Part shown: positions 10,757 through 19,897 of the stretch, one piece after another
Position numbering within the stretch: position 1 is the first letter of the stretch
Layout: each line of letters begins with the position of its first letter
Assembly (NCBI GenBank): GCA_030789695.1
Contig: CM061132.1
Coordinates: 153,556,817 to 153,620,816, forward strand
Reading direction: 5' to 3'
Origin: Scilla litardierei
Lineage: Eukaryota; Streptophyta; Magnoliopsida; Asparagales; Asparagaceae
Length of the DNA stretch: 64,000 bases
Notes under the pieces: model-generated
The model's input: the letters and a program-made list of their open reading frames with translations, nothing else
Databases searched by the model: none
What the model was told of the DNA's origin: nothing
Made by a program: the position numbers and the translations under genes

Positions 10757-12112
10757 ATGCTGTCTCTGCTCCCTCCACTGAAACCAGGCCCGTGTCTTTC
10801 CCTCCAAACAGATACCTGTTACCATCAGCTTCTCCTCCGCCAGGTGCAATATCTTTTTGCCCGATGACCAATCCATAAGGGTCGTTTCCCCTCAAAGACC
10901 GACATTTTTAGCTTTTGGATATTGTTGTCAATGCCCATGAGCCCTTGTTCTACTTCCCGTCTGGGCTACCCACAATGGAACTGTTGATAGGCATTCTGTG
11001 GAGTGTCTGTGGGGACATCCAAACTCTTCCTTGCGCTGGACTCCTACTGCTGTGCAAACGTCTTCCCATCCATCACCAAACCACCACAGATCTCCACCAT
11101 CTTCATCAAAACCTCGAAAACCACACATGTCATCGGTGTTGCCCCCGAAAAGGTAGCTGCCTCATGTGGGTTGTCGTCGGCGTCCCTTAGGCCCCCATTT
11201 GCAGTCCCATGGGCCGTCACCCCTTTATGGGCCTTCTGTGATCCAGCCGAAATCTCGCTGGCCTCCTCTACTGTCATCGGGCCACCCAAGGTCTCCATCG
11301 CCTTCAATGAAACCTGGATAAATGTTACGGTGATCGTCAAGCTTGTCCAAAGGTCCGTCGTGCCTAGAGAACTGTCGTCGAGACCCAATAGGACCTCCGC
11401 CTGCAAACTAGGGCCCTCGGAACCCCTGGATGGTTGCCCAGGGGTCGTGGGCCCCAGTTGTTAGGTCTCGGCGGCCCGCCTAAGGGGCCTCCTGAGCCTG
11501 CCAGGGGTGCACCGGGCCCGCCAGGGGTTTGGCTACCCCTTAGACAGGTCGCCTAGGGGTCGCCGCTTCATGGGTCCTATAAAGGCCTCCCCCTTGTTCT
11601 TCTTTCTCAGGCATTCCCCTATGATTTTAAAGGAGGGTTTTCCCCCACGTGCTGGACTCGCCGTCCGAATGCAGATCATGTTCAAAGTTGATGACTTTTC
11701 ACCTTTTCTTATTCAAAGGTGATGCATTTTGCCTTATTTTTGTGTTGTAGTCGTTGATCAAATCTGATGACAGACTATTTTTCGGATGGATCTCCTTCTC
11801 AAAAGAGATGATTTTTCTCTTGTTCTTGTCTAAAGGCGTCACCTTTTATCCTAAATCTGAGTTATTGACTTCATCGTTGTTCAGATATGGCGTCATCATC
11901 TCCTCCCCGCGCCTATGGCTGCGATTAATCTCCCAGAGTTCCTTTCAACATTGATTCCATCGTCGAAAATTTTTCTTCTATTTTCTCCATCTTTTCCGTA
12001 ACCTTGTGATGTTGATCCTAACCTTGTGATGTTGATCCTTGAGAATCTCCATTTCGCTTTTCAATTTTTCTTTCAAGTCGTCAACTTTTCTCGCCGTCAT
12101 CAAGATCGAACC
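10757..12112 (-). pseudogene. gag N-terminal part and leader of the old Ty3 element
   Basis: On the minus strand a start near 12100 opens MTARKVDDLKEKLKSEME, a coiled-coil-like beginning similar in style to the gag of element B. The frame is then broken by a 20-bp tandem duplication at 12000-12039. Further on, a GC-rich proline/glycine-type linker (11,464-11,570) and a segment SVFEGNDPYGLVIGQ match the LFDGKDPDGWIYQ motif of element B. The reading stops where element A is inserted and resumes at 4873. Multiple stops make it a pseudogene. Confidence 0.65.
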
Positions 12113-12124
12113 GCTCTGATACCA
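12113..12124 (-). other. tRNA-Met primer binding site of the old Ty3 element
   Basis: Minus-strand TGGTATCAGAGC, complementary to the 3' end of initiator tRNA-Met. It lies three bases from the LTR edge at 12128 and sets the orientation. Confidence 0.85.
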
Positions 12125-12127
12125 ATT

Positions 12128-12310
12128 TGATTGGATTTTCTAGGAATTTGGGGATAAAAATAGGATTTTATTGATATTGAAAGGGCATACAAGATAGTTG
12201 GCCTCAATTCGAGAGGAGGACCGCTCTCCTAGCTTTTAATTCAAGAGGAAGGTTCATACTCATAACTCTTCTTAACTCTTTCCAGTAATCTAAGGTTCCT
12301 ACTCCTAATC
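12128..12310 (-). repeat. 5' LTR of the old Ty3 element, first half
   Basis: Matches 2075-2250. It is interrupted at 12310/12311 by element B, whose TSD taatc belongs to this LTR. Confidence 0.8.
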
Positions 12311-12703
12311 TGATACGATTTGGGGGTCAAATCGTATTTAGGGCTGAATTTAAAAGAGGAAAAATGGAAAAGAGAGGAATTTCTATTGAAATTATGAAGA
12401 ACAATAAGATAGATTTGATCTTTTTCTGGAGAGATCACTCCCTAACTTGAATTAAAGGATCAAGTCTAATCCCCCACTAACCCTAGCCGTCACGACAATC
12501 TAATCTCAATTCTTCGATAATTAACAACTAGGGTTTTTGGGGTATTTATAGGACTCATCTAGTCATTGCTAAACGCACACACCGTGACTTAAGCAATGAC
12601 TAAGATGTTACAAAGCAAAAACAAACCAAGCTAAGTAAGATAAGGTGGGTAGCTCTAATTCCGGCCCGTGCCCGCTTGCCTCCTCTTGTAGACGACCGCA
12701 TCA
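12311..12703 (-). repeat. 3' LTR of element B
   Basis: 393 bp with inverted ends TGAT/ATCA. Minus-strand TATAAATA lies at 12543-12550. It pairs with 17763-18154 at about 99% identity by eye count. Confidence 0.95.
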
Positions 12704-14140
12704 TTACTCCACCAAAAAACGAACCTTGTCCTCAAGGTTGTAGTCTGGGAACTGAGCCCTGATGATATCTTCCCGCTCCCAAGTAGCCTCGTGGTCAGGC
12801 AACCCCAACCATCTTACCAGCACCTCCCGACCGCCCCTCTCAGTGTGTCGTACCTGCAGAATGTCCTGGGGCGCCATCATCACCTCTGAATCGGCTGTCA
12901 ATGTAGATGGCAGAGTGGCCACTGGTGTCTGCGCCCCAACCGCTCGTCGTAACTGGGAGACGTGAAACACTGGGTGTAAAGCAGATCCTGGGGGTAACGT
13001 CAGTCTATATGCCACGGGTCCAATCCTCGCCTCTATCTGGAAAGGCCCGTAAAACAGCGCAGCCAACTTCTCGTTCCGGCGTCGGGCTAGCGACCTCTGT
13101 CGATATGGTCTCAGCTTCAGATAGACCTGATCCCCTACTGCAAACTCCACCTCCCTACGATGTGCGTCCGCCTTGGCTTTCATAAGCTTCTGAGCCCTCG
13201 CCAAATGCTTCTTCAGCTCCTCCAAAATCCCCTCTCGCTCCTCGAGGTACCGATCCAACTGGGACACCGGGGTCGTCCCACAACGATAATGGACCAGCGC
13301 TGGTGGATCCCTCCCATATAGCACTCGAAACGGTGTCGTCTGTGCGGCTGAATGGAAGGAAGTATTGTACCAATACTCCGCCCATGCCAGCCATCGATAC
13401 CAACTCCGAGGACAATCCGATGCAAAACAGCGAAGGTAGGTCTCAACGCTCCTGTTGACGACCTCCGTCTGTCCATCCGTCTGGGGGTGGTAAGCTGTGC
13501 TCCTCCTCAGAACGGTCCCCTGCACCCTGAACAACTCCCTCCAGAACTGGCTCATGAAGACAGTGTCCCGATCTGATACTATGGACTCGGGAAACCCGTG
13601 CAGACGCACCACCTCCCGCATAAATGCCGTAGCCACTGTCACTGCAGAGTAAGGATGTTTCAGCCCAATGAAGTGTCCATACTTGCTTAGTCGGTCTACC
13701 ACCACCAAAATCACCGAGTATCCTTCCGACTTGGGTAGCCCCTCCACAAAATCCATACTGATCCCCTCCCAGACCCGCTCAGGAAGAGCTAAAGGTTGCA
13801 GCAGCCCTGCTGGTGCCATGGCCAAGTATTTGTGACGCTGGCAGACGTCACAACGGGCTACCATCTCTGCGATGTCCTTTTTCATTCCCCTCCAGTACAG
13901 CTCCCTAGCCATCCTCATGTATGTCTGCTGGACGCCAGAATGCCCCCCTATTGCGCTCCCATGGAATTCCTGAAAAATCAGTGGAATGTGCACTGAACCC
14001 CGTGGTATCACTAACCTTCCCCGATACAACAACCGTCGTCCCTCCACTGAATAGCCTGGGTGCTCAGTCACCCCCCGAACCAAATCCTCGCGGACTCTAG
14101 ACAACTCCTCGTCTCCACCTCCCTCCATAAAGGCTCCCAA
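12704..14140 (-). CDS. Integrase with C-terminal chromodomain (element B pol, 3' part)
   Basis: 478 codons that insert retrotransposon cDNA into chromatin. In order: an HHCC zinc-binding N-domain ([10 protein letters not shown] ... CDVCQRHK, about residues 60-105); a DDE core with Asp in MDFVEGL, Asp in SDRDTVF and Glu in [10 protein letters not shown]; and a chromodomain near residues 415-470 containing [14 protein letters not shown]. Chromodomains in this class steer insertion to modified histones. The stop codon abuts the 3' LTR (12704-12706), usual for short chromoviruses. The N-terminus is not natural: the frame changes near 14,120 relative to the RT-RNase H ORF, which overlaps by about 70 bases, so pol was originally one frame. 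Confidence 0.93.
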   Translation of the reverse strand: MGAFMEGGGDEELSRVREDLVRGVTEHPGYSVEGRRLLYRGRLVIPRGSVHIPLIFQEFHGSAIGGHSGVQQTYMRMARELYWRGMKKDIAEMVARCDVCQRHKYLAMAPAGLLQPLALPERVWEGISMDFVEGLPKSEGYSVILVVVDRLSKYGHFIGLKHPYSAVTVATAFMREVVRLHGFPESIVSDRDTVFMSQFWRELFRVQGTVLRRSTAYHPQTDGQTEVVNRSVETYLRCFASDCPRSWYRWLAWAEYWYNTSFHSAAQTTPFRVLYGRDPPALVHYRCGTTPVSQLDRYLEEREGILEELKKHLARAQKLMKAKADAHRREVEFAVGDQVYLKLRPYRQRSLARRRNEKLAALFYGPFQIEARIGPVAYRLTLPPGSALHPVFHVSQLRRAVGAQTPVATLPSTLTADSEVMMAPQDILQVRHTERGGREVLVRWLGLPDHEATWEREDIIRAQFPDYNLEDKVRFLVE

Positions 14141-15645
14141 TCCGCTAGCAGTGGTACTGACAAGGCTGCTAAGGACGTAACCTCCTCCCGCCGTGATAGC
14201 GCATCCGCAGCCTTGTTTTCCAACTCGGGCCGATAGTGTATCTCAAACTTGTAGTCCACAAGCTTAGATAACCACTTCTGATAGTCCGCTGCCACCAATC
14301 TCTGCTCTAGTAAATATTTCAGGGACCTCTGATCCGTGCGCACAATAAATGGCCGCCCCAGCAGGTACGAACGCCACTTTTGAATCGACAAGGCAATCGC
14401 CATCAACTCCCTCTCATACACGGACTTTTGTCTCGCCCGTGAAGACAAAACCTGGCTGAAGTAAGCCACGGGTCGCTGATCTTGCATCAGCACTGCTCCC
14501 AGCCCGTACCCCGAAGCATCTGTCTCAACCACAAAGGGTTTGCTAAAATCAGGAAGAGCCAGTACCGGAACGGTCGTCATCGCCCCCTTCAGGGCCTCAA
14601 ACGCCGCAGTCGCCTCCTCAGTCCACTGAAACCCATCCTTCTTCAACTGCTCAGTCAGAGGCCAGGCAATGGTACTATAGCCCTGCACGAACTTGCGGTA
14701 GTACCCCGTCAAGCCCAAAAATCCCCGCAACGCCCTCGGTGTAGTTGGCCGCGGCCAATCTAGCATGGCCTCTATCTTGCTCCTATCAGCTGCCACCCCT
14801 GCTGCTGAGACCACATGCCCTAAGTATTCCACCTTCGCCTGGGCGAACGTGCACTTCTTCTTATTGGCATACAGCTGGTGGGCCTGTAGCTCCTGTAACA
14901 CTGTCTCTAAGTCCCGCACGTACTCCTCCACTGTCCGGCTGTACACCAAGATGTCGTCGAAGAACACCAAGACAAACTGCCGTAGGTAAGGCTGGAATAT
15001 CTTGTTCATCAACGACTGAAATGTAGCAGGTGCATTCGTCAACCCAAAGGGCATGACGAGAAACTCATAATGCCCCTCATGAGTCCTGAAAGCAGTCTTC
15101 TGTACATCTTCTGCCTTCATCCGGATCTGATGATAACCCGACTTCAGGTCAATCTTCGAAAAGATCGACGCCCCATGTAATTCGTCTAGCAACTCATCTA
15201 TCACCGGTATAGGAAAACGGTCTGCCACCGTCTCCTTGTTGAGGGCACGGTAGTCTACACAAAACCTCCAGCTACCGTCCTTTTTCTTCACCAAGAGCAT
15301 CGGGCTAGAGAACGGACTAACACTCGGCCTAATCACCCCCGCCTGCAGCATCTCCTTGATCAATCGCTCGATCTCATCCTTCTGGACATGCGGGTACCTG
15401 TATGGTCGTACACTGATGGGCGCTACCCCCTCCCGTAGCACGATGGCGTGCTCGTGGTCTCTCTGCGGTGGAAGTCCCTGCGGCATCTGAAAAATGTGCC
15501 CATAGCTGTCCAACAACTCCTCCACCTCCGGTGGTGCCCTCTGCTCCTCGCCTCTGCCCCAAACTCCTGGTAGGACACAAAATATGCCTCCCCTCCTATC
15601 GACACTGCCCGAGCCAAGGACTTCAAGGACGCTGCGCGACAACAC
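14068..15645 (-). CDS. Reverse transcriptase-RNase H (element B pol, middle)
   Basis: 525 codons. The RT palm includes [24 protein letters not shown] and the catalytic FFDDILVYS. RNase H follows, with [19 protein letters not shown] and an ADALSRR close. These convert element RNA into double-stranded cDNA in the virus-like particle. The first 20 or so residues are from a shifted frame: the continuation of the protease ORF runs in another frame until about 15,560. The last 20 residues are also out of frame with the integrase. Two single-base-type indels therefore flank an intact enzyme core. Alternative explanations are sequencing error in runs, or recent mutation. Confidence 0.93.
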   Translation of the reverse strand: MLSRSVLEVLGSGSVDRRGGIFCVLPGVWGRGEEQRAPPEVEELLDSYGHIFQMPQGLPPQRDHEHAIVLREGVAPISVRPYRYPHVQKDEIERLIKEMLQAGVIRPSVSPFSSPMLLVKKKDGSWRFCVDYRALNKETVADRFPIPVIDELLDELHGASIFSKIDLKSGYHQIRMKAEDVQKTAFRTHEGHYEFLVMPFGLTNAPATFQSLMNKIFQPYLRQFVLVFFDDILVYSRTVEEYVRDLETVLQELQAHQLYANKKKCTFAQAKVEYLGHVVSAAGVAADRSKIEAMLDWPRPTTPRALRGFLGLTGYYRKFVQGYSTIAWPLTEQLKKDGFQWTEEATAAFEALKGAMTTVPVLALPDFSKPFVVETDASGYGLGAVLMQDQRPVAYFSQVLSSRARQKSVYERELMAIALSIQKWRSYLLGRPFIVRTDQRSLKYLLEQRLVAADYQKWLSKLVDYKFEIHYRPELENKAADALSRREEVTSLAALSVPLLADWEPLWREVETRSCLESARIWFGG

Positions 15646-15710
15646 AGACTGGGGTCCCCTAGCAAAATCACAGTCCTTCCGTTCTCCTGATATTCCATCC
15701 TAAGCATCTT

Positions 15711-17168
15711 TCAGTTGAACTTGGTGTCGCCTAATGTCTGTAGCCACTGCATCCCCAATACCAAGTCAACCTTCCCCAGCTCCAGGGGGTAACAGTCTAC
15801 CACCACCCGAGCTCCCTGTACTGCCAGAATCACAGCCCTGCAGACACCCCTGCTCTCCTCCCTCTGGCCGGTGCCCAAAATCACCCCAAAAGTGGCTGTC
15901 TCACTCACTTCTAGCCCCACCTGCTCCACCAACTTCTTGGAGATGAAGTTGTGGGTCGCCCCACTGTCTATCAATACCGTCACCTCCTGGTCTGCCAACC
16001 TGTCCACCAGCTTCATGGTGTGATAAGGAGTAAATCCCACCACGGAGCTAAGAGAAACCTCCACGACTTCTAAGTGCTGGTGTTGTTCCGCCACAGCCTC
16101 CTCCCCATCGAGTATAATAGTAATATCTCCCTCTTCTTCTTCCTCAGCCGCCACCTCCAACTGCATGGCTCGTCCTGCGCACCGATGCCCCGGAGTGAAC
16201 CGCTCATCGCACTTGAAGCACAGCCCCTTGGCCCTGCGCTCCCTCATCTCTGCCTCGGTCATCCGACGGGTCTGCCCTCCAGGTCTGGTCTCCGCGGCCG
16301 GGGTCCCGGTCGTAACCCTAGGTACTGCTGGCGGAACTGGGTTACGTGCCGCAACCCCGCCCCACACTCCTCTAGACCTCCTCTCCTGAGTCTGCCTGTC
16401 CTCCACCCTCCTGGCTAATCGCATCATAGCTGCCAACCCCTGAGGGTCATGCACTCCTACCTCTGCTCTCACGGCTGGCTTCAACCCCTTCAAAAAGTTC
16501 CCCTCCATCGATTCCGCTGACACCCCCTCTACTCGGCTCGAGAGGGTCTCGAACCTCGAGATGTAGTCACGCACGGTCCCCTCCTGTTTCAAGGCATATA
16601 ACTGCTCAAACAGCCCGCCCCCGTGGGTCTCCTGGAACCTCTCCATCAGGCACTCTGTCAGCTCCCTCCAAGTCCGTATCGGTCTCTGCTTCTGGGTCCA
16701 CCGGTACCACGCCAGGGCTTCCCCTTCGAAATTTAGTGCCACCGCCCTCAGCCTCTCTGCTTCAGCGAAGCCCATGACCTCAAAGTATCTCTCTACCTGG
16801 TAGATCCAGCCATCGGGGTCCTTCCCATCGAACAGTGGTGCCTTCAGCTTTCGCATATCTGGAGGTGTATCTCCTCGTAGTGGTCCCCCCCTGTCTGCCT
16901 GCCACCTCTGGTAAGTATGATCCTCGGCCCTCCACTGTCCTACGCCTTCCCTGGCCCTCCCATTGGCGAGTGCTCCGACATCGTCCCACTCGTCCACATG
17001 CTCCCTCCGGGGTCCTCCATGTAGCCAACCTGCTTCGACGCCCCCAAAATGAGGGGGAAAACCTCCCGCGGGCCCAAGGTGGGCCGCCCATCCTCCCCCG
17101 CCCCCAACCGGGGGCGGGTCTCCATCGGCGGGCCCTAGGAGGGCCCGCCCCATCATTCCGCCCCCCAC
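15711..17168 (-). CDS. Gag core, zinc knuckle and aspartic protease (element B)
   Basis: 485 codons. After a glycine/proline-rich start come a retrotransposon gag core (LFDGKDPDGWIYQVERYF, then EALAWYRW and LKQEGTVRDYISRFE), a zinc knuckle CFKCDERFTPGHRC, an acidic stretch, and a retroviral-type protease with DSGATHNFIS as the active-site loop. Gag forms the particle and binds RNA; protease processes the polyprotein. A TGA at 15711-15713 closes this frame just after the protease; the same frame continues beyond it for nearly 100 codons before the shift into RT. The true gag start lies upstream at 17737, in a different frame, with the GC hairpin chain in between. Confidence 0.9.
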   Translation of the reverse strand: MGGGMMGRALLGPADGDPPPVGGGGGWAAHLGPAGGFPPHFGGVEAGWLHGGPRREHVDEWDDVGALANGRAREGVGQWRAEDHTYQRWQADRGGPLRGDTPPDMRKLKAPLFDGKDPDGWIYQVERYFEVMGFAEAERLRAVALNFEGEALAWYRWTQKQRPIRTWRELTECLMERFQETHGGGLFEQLYALKQEGTVRDYISRFETLSSRVEGVSAESMEGNFLKGLKPAVRAEVGVHDPQGLAAMMRLARRVEDRQTQERRSRGVWGGVAARNPVPPAVPRVTTGTPAAETRPGGQTRRMTEAEMRERRAKGLCFKCDERFTPGHRCAGRAMQLEVAAEEEEEGDITIILDGEEAVAEQHQHLEVVEVSLSSVVGFTPYHTMKLVDRLADQEVTVLIDSGATHNFISKKLVEQVGLEVSETATFGVILGTGQREESRGVCRAVILAVQGARVVVDCYPLELGKVDLVLGMQWLQTLGDTKFN

Positions 17169-17420
17169 CGGGGGCGGAAACCCCCCCGCGCCCCCCCCCG
17201 CCTGGGGGCGCCACCCGTCGCCGCCCCCTAGGGGGGCGGAAACACCCCAGCGGGCCCCGGATGGGCCCGCTGCTGTTCGCCGCCCCCCGTAGGGGGCGGT
17301 AGCCCTTCGACGGCCCCGTTTCGGGTCCGCCCGCCTTCGCCGCCCCCGGTTGGGGGCGGCCGACCACCGGGACCCCCTTGAAGGGTCCGCCCGCCTCCCG
17401 GTTGCCTTGGATCGCTCTTC
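17049..17420. repeat. Chain of GC-rich hairpins inside gag (element B)
   Basis: At least eight consecutive inverted repeats, about 30 bp apart, alternate two types. One is GCCCCC-loop-GGGGGC (17097-17117, 17160-17177, 17220-17239, 17280-17299, 17340-17360). The other is GCGGGCCC-loop-GGGCCCGC (17127-17149 and 17250-17270, with weaker ones at 17066-17088 and 17310-17332). Loops are 2-5 bases. As protein they give the Gly/Pro-rich gag linker. The gag reading frame is broken here, so slippage in G/C runs is likely. Confidence 0.85.
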
Positions 17421-17737
17421 CGTGGGGGAAATGCTACTCCTTCGTCGCCGTTTCCAGGATTTGTCCGTGAGATCAGATCTAATGTACCCAACGATTGCGG
17501 ATCTGGATCTCGCTGCAAAAACTGTGGTTGTTGAAGCATCCTCGCTACCTCGGCAAACCCATCCTTCATCTCGCGCGAATGGCGCTCCGAGACCCGATTC
17601 AACTTCTCATCCATGGTTGCGCTCAAACCCGCCTTGAGTTCTTCCCTCATATCCGTCATCTCCTTTCGCAACCCCGTGATTTCCGCATCTAATCGCTCCT
17701 CCAGAGTTTTTGTCGCAGTCGCCCGTGTGCTCGCCAT
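17228..17737 (-). CDS. Gag N-terminus (element B)
   Basis: Starts MASTRATATKTLEERLDAE, ten bases inside the primer site, and reads as a charged, likely coiled-coil segment of about 75 residues (EITGLRKEMTDMREELKAG...). It then enters a glycine/proline-rich linker with repeated RPPPTGGGEGG-like units. The linker is encoded by the GC hairpin chain, where the frame is lost relative to the downstream gag core. The ATG is the first after the primer site, which supports it as the start. Confidence 0.8.
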   Translation of the reverse strand: MASTRATATKTLEERLDAEITGLRKEMTDMREELKAGLSATMDEKLNRVSERHSREMKDGFAEVARMLQQPQFLQRDPDPQSLGTLDLISRTNPGNGDEGVAFPPRKSDPRQPGGGRTLQGGPGGRPPPTGGGEGGRTRNGAVEGLPPPTGGGEQQRAHPGPAGVFPPP

Positions 17738-17747
17738 AGGACCGAGA

Positions 17748-17759
17748 GCTCTGATACCA
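17748..17759 (-). other. tRNA-Met primer binding site of element B
   Basis: Minus-strand TGGTATCAGAGC, three bases inside the 5' LTR edge (17763). Primes minus-strand DNA synthesis. Confidence 0.95.
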
Positions 17760-17762
17760 AAA

Positions 17763-18154
17763 TGATACGATTTGGGGTCAAATCGTATTTAGGGCTGAAT
17801 TTAAAAGAGGAAAAATGGAAAAGAGAGGAATTTCTATTGAAATTACGAAGAACAATAAGATAGATTTGATCTTTTTCTGGAGAGATCACTCCCTAACTTG
17901 AATTAAAGGATCAAGTCTAATCCCCCACTAACCCTAGCCGTCACGGCAATCTAATCTCAATTCTTCGATAATCAACAACTAGGGTTTTTGGGGTATTTAT
18001 AGGACTCATCTAGTCATTGCTAAACGCACACACCGTGACTTAAGCAATGACTAAGATGTTACAAAGCAAAAACAAACCAAGCTAAGTAAGATAAGGTGGG
18101 TAGCTCTAATTCCGGCCCGTGCCCGCTTGCCTCCTCTTGTAGACGACCGCATCA
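17763..18154 (-). repeat. 5' LTR of element B
   Basis: 392 bp, ends TGAT/ATCA, adjoining TSD taatc at 18155-18159. Near-identical to 12311-12703. Confidence 0.95.
17994..18001 (-). promoter_or_regulatory. TATA box of the 5' LTR of element B
   Basis: TATAAATA on the minus strand, a strong match, about 235 bases upstream of the primer site. It is conserved in the 3' LTR at 12543-12550. Confidence 0.65.
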
Positions 18155-18159
18155 TAATC

Positions 18160-18355
18160 CCTTCTCAATTCTTCTATCAAATTCAGCATAAACACTAATT
18201 ATCCCAGCCCCCTTTATATAAAATGCTGATTTTTCAGAAATTATAGATTTGCCACAGTGTCCAGAATCATATAACTGCCATTGGATCTGTTCTCTTGCAT
18301 TTGCCGCTGATTTGCCCCTAACCTTTTGCCTCCACCCTCTAGTACGAGTCTAACA
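18160..18355 (-). repeat. 5' LTR of the old Ty3 element, second half
   Basis: Continues the LTR interrupted at 12310. It matches 2250-2440 and ends taaca, followed by the TSD-like accag. Confidence 0.8.
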
Positions 18356-19362
18356 ACCAGCTGATTCTTTTCTATCAGTTTCTACTTCTGTTCTCATCAG
18401 TTTCTTTATTTGTTGTTTCTTCTTAAGGTCATTACCAGCTTAAGGCATGAAGTGGCACCTGTTACCACCTTGCTGTTTCCTTAAGCTGCAGAAAGTAAGA
18501 CATCTGAAAAGGACCCCCGTCCGCCCAGAATCTTGACTCATAGCTATACAATAATCTGAGTCAGTTTTCTGAAGAAAGTAATTTATAGAAAATTAATATT
18601 TAGGAAACTTCCACATAGACCGTGTGCACTTAATCCTGTCTTTACATTAAGCAGCATGTTACTGGACACTTTCATTTGAAAGCCGGACAAAGTCACTTTG
18701 GTTTGCTCAACGAGAGTCATTAGCTATCATTATTATATTTTGCAATAATATTTAATTAACAAATGATTGTGTGGAACTTCAGATGCACCTTGCGCTGTCA
18801 TCCCCTGGCCACTGTCGGTCTTGCTTTGATATTGTGCAAAATAACTTGCCGATTTTAAAGCAAGATCTATGGTGGAGTATCACCTCAGGCCCAGTTTTCT
18901 GAATTATATTTACTATATGTTTGTGATAATTCTCTGGATAAGGTGCCAACGCCCCAGTATGCTTGTAGCAGTCTAAGTCAGCATGCCTTCAAGGGCAGCA
19001 TATACGGTTGCTTTGTGTTCTGTTACTTGGAAATATATCTGGCACCCACTCATATAGGCAAGATGTTGGGGATTTGTCTGTTTCACAGAAGTTATACGTG
19101 GGATAAATTAAGATAATATGCGTAGTAAACCATGCAATATGTACCAAATAACAAATGCATAAGTGCATACCTGTGCTTTGTGTCTCTGTGCAAGCTAATA
19201 CTACTGTCAATTGCACACAAGGTTATTACATTCAATCTTTTCCTGTGGCATTTATATAAGAATACATAAAAGCAGGAAAAAACATTGGAAGGATGATAAT
19301 AGTTGATAGATAACATAAGTTAATAGGCAATACTGTTGACTCCAAAATATTTTAGGGAAATA
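18356..19362. other. Gene-less spacer between elements B and D
   Basis: About 1 kb of moderately AT-rich sequence. No coding or terminal-repeat signal was recognised. The copia element D is inserted at its right edge. Confidence 0.5.
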
Positions 19363-19367
19363 TTTTT

Positions 19368-19478
19368 ATTGTGTATTGTGTGTTATTGGGTGTGTGTGTA
19401 AAGAAAAGTGAGGGTTAATATAAATAGAAGTGATAGCCATTCTTTGAGGGCTAATCACTATTTTCCCCAAATTCTTCA
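19368..19478 (+). repeat. 5' LTR of element D
   Basis: About 111 bp, unusually short for copia. TATAAATA at 19419-19426 is its TATA box. The 3' end is ttcttca, directly followed by the primer site. Confidence 0.9.
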
Positions 19479-19490
19479 TGGTATCAGAGC
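19479..19490 (+). other. tRNA-Met primer binding site of element D
   Basis: TGGTATCAGAGC directly at the LTR edge. Confidence 0.95.
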
Positions 19491-19524
19491 CCTAAAACAA
19501 AAAAACCCTAAAAACATCAAACCC

Positions 19525-19665
19525 TAGCCGCCGCTGCGCACCCCACCTGCCGCCGCTGCGCGCCGCCGCCCGCCACAGCTGCGCGCCACAGCTGCCGCGC
19601 GCTCGCAGCCGCCGCGCGCCGCCGCCGCCGCCGCCGCGCGCCGCCGCCGCCGCCGCTCCTCTTCT
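19525..19665 (+). repeat. (CCG)n-rich leader of element D
   Basis: Imperfect GCC/GCG trinucleotide expansion in the untranslated leader. The sister copy has a different GC-rich repeat at the same place (33,900-34,210), so this stretch evolves by expansion. Confidence 0.8.
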
Positions 19666-19897
19666 CCTCTTTTACGCCCTCTTCTAGCCCCTACAAAGCC
19701 CTAACTAGCCACAAAGGAGAATCCCAAAAAAACCCTAACCCTAGATCTATGGTAGAGTCATGAAAAGGACTCCATAGATTTACGGTTAGGGTATGACCTA
19801 GAAGAGGAGGAGGAGAAGTAGATCTGCGGATCTAAGGAGGGAGATAGGAGAGATCTGCTGATCTGGAGAGATAGGGGACAATCTTACCTCAGCTGAC

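Larger units (their letters stand above)
12311..18154 (-). mobile_element. Element B: young Ty3 chromovirus, probably Reina-like
   Basis: It is complete in structure: LTRs 12311-12703 and 17763-18154, perfect TSD taatc (12306-12310 and 18155-18159), and a tRNA-Met primer site. Gag, protease, RT, RNase H, integrase and a chromodomain follow in Ty3 order on the minus strand. The LTRs differ at three substitutions and one G in about 392 bp, so the insertion is recent. The short LTRs, 5.8 kb size and chromodomain suggest the Reina clade; this is an inference. The coding region is broken by frame changes near 17.2, 15.6 and 14.1 kb and a TGA at 15711-15713, so this copy is not autonomous as read. 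Confidence 0.93.
2075..18355 (-). mobile_element. Old gag-only Ty3 element hosting three nested insertions
   Basis: The LTRs are 2075-2440 and 12128-12310 plus 18160-18355. They share the opening ggattttctag, the ataaaaatagg and ttgatattgaaaggg segments and the sequence aagatagttggcctcaattc. The flanks agcag (2070-2074) and accag (18356-18360) match at 4 of 5 bases and look like a decayed TSD. A tRNA-Met-type primer site at 12113-12124 puts the element on the minus strand. The remaining interior, after subtracting the insertions, is about 2 kb and holds only gag. No pol motif is present, so it is a gag-only derivative (TR-GAG-like). The insertions are the solo LTR at 2720, element A at 4879 and element B at 12311. 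Confidence 0.8.

Noticed and set aside
11003..11464. Plus-strand open frame of about 150 codons
   Set aside because: It is antisense to the degraded gag of the old Ty3 element, with no recognisable domain.
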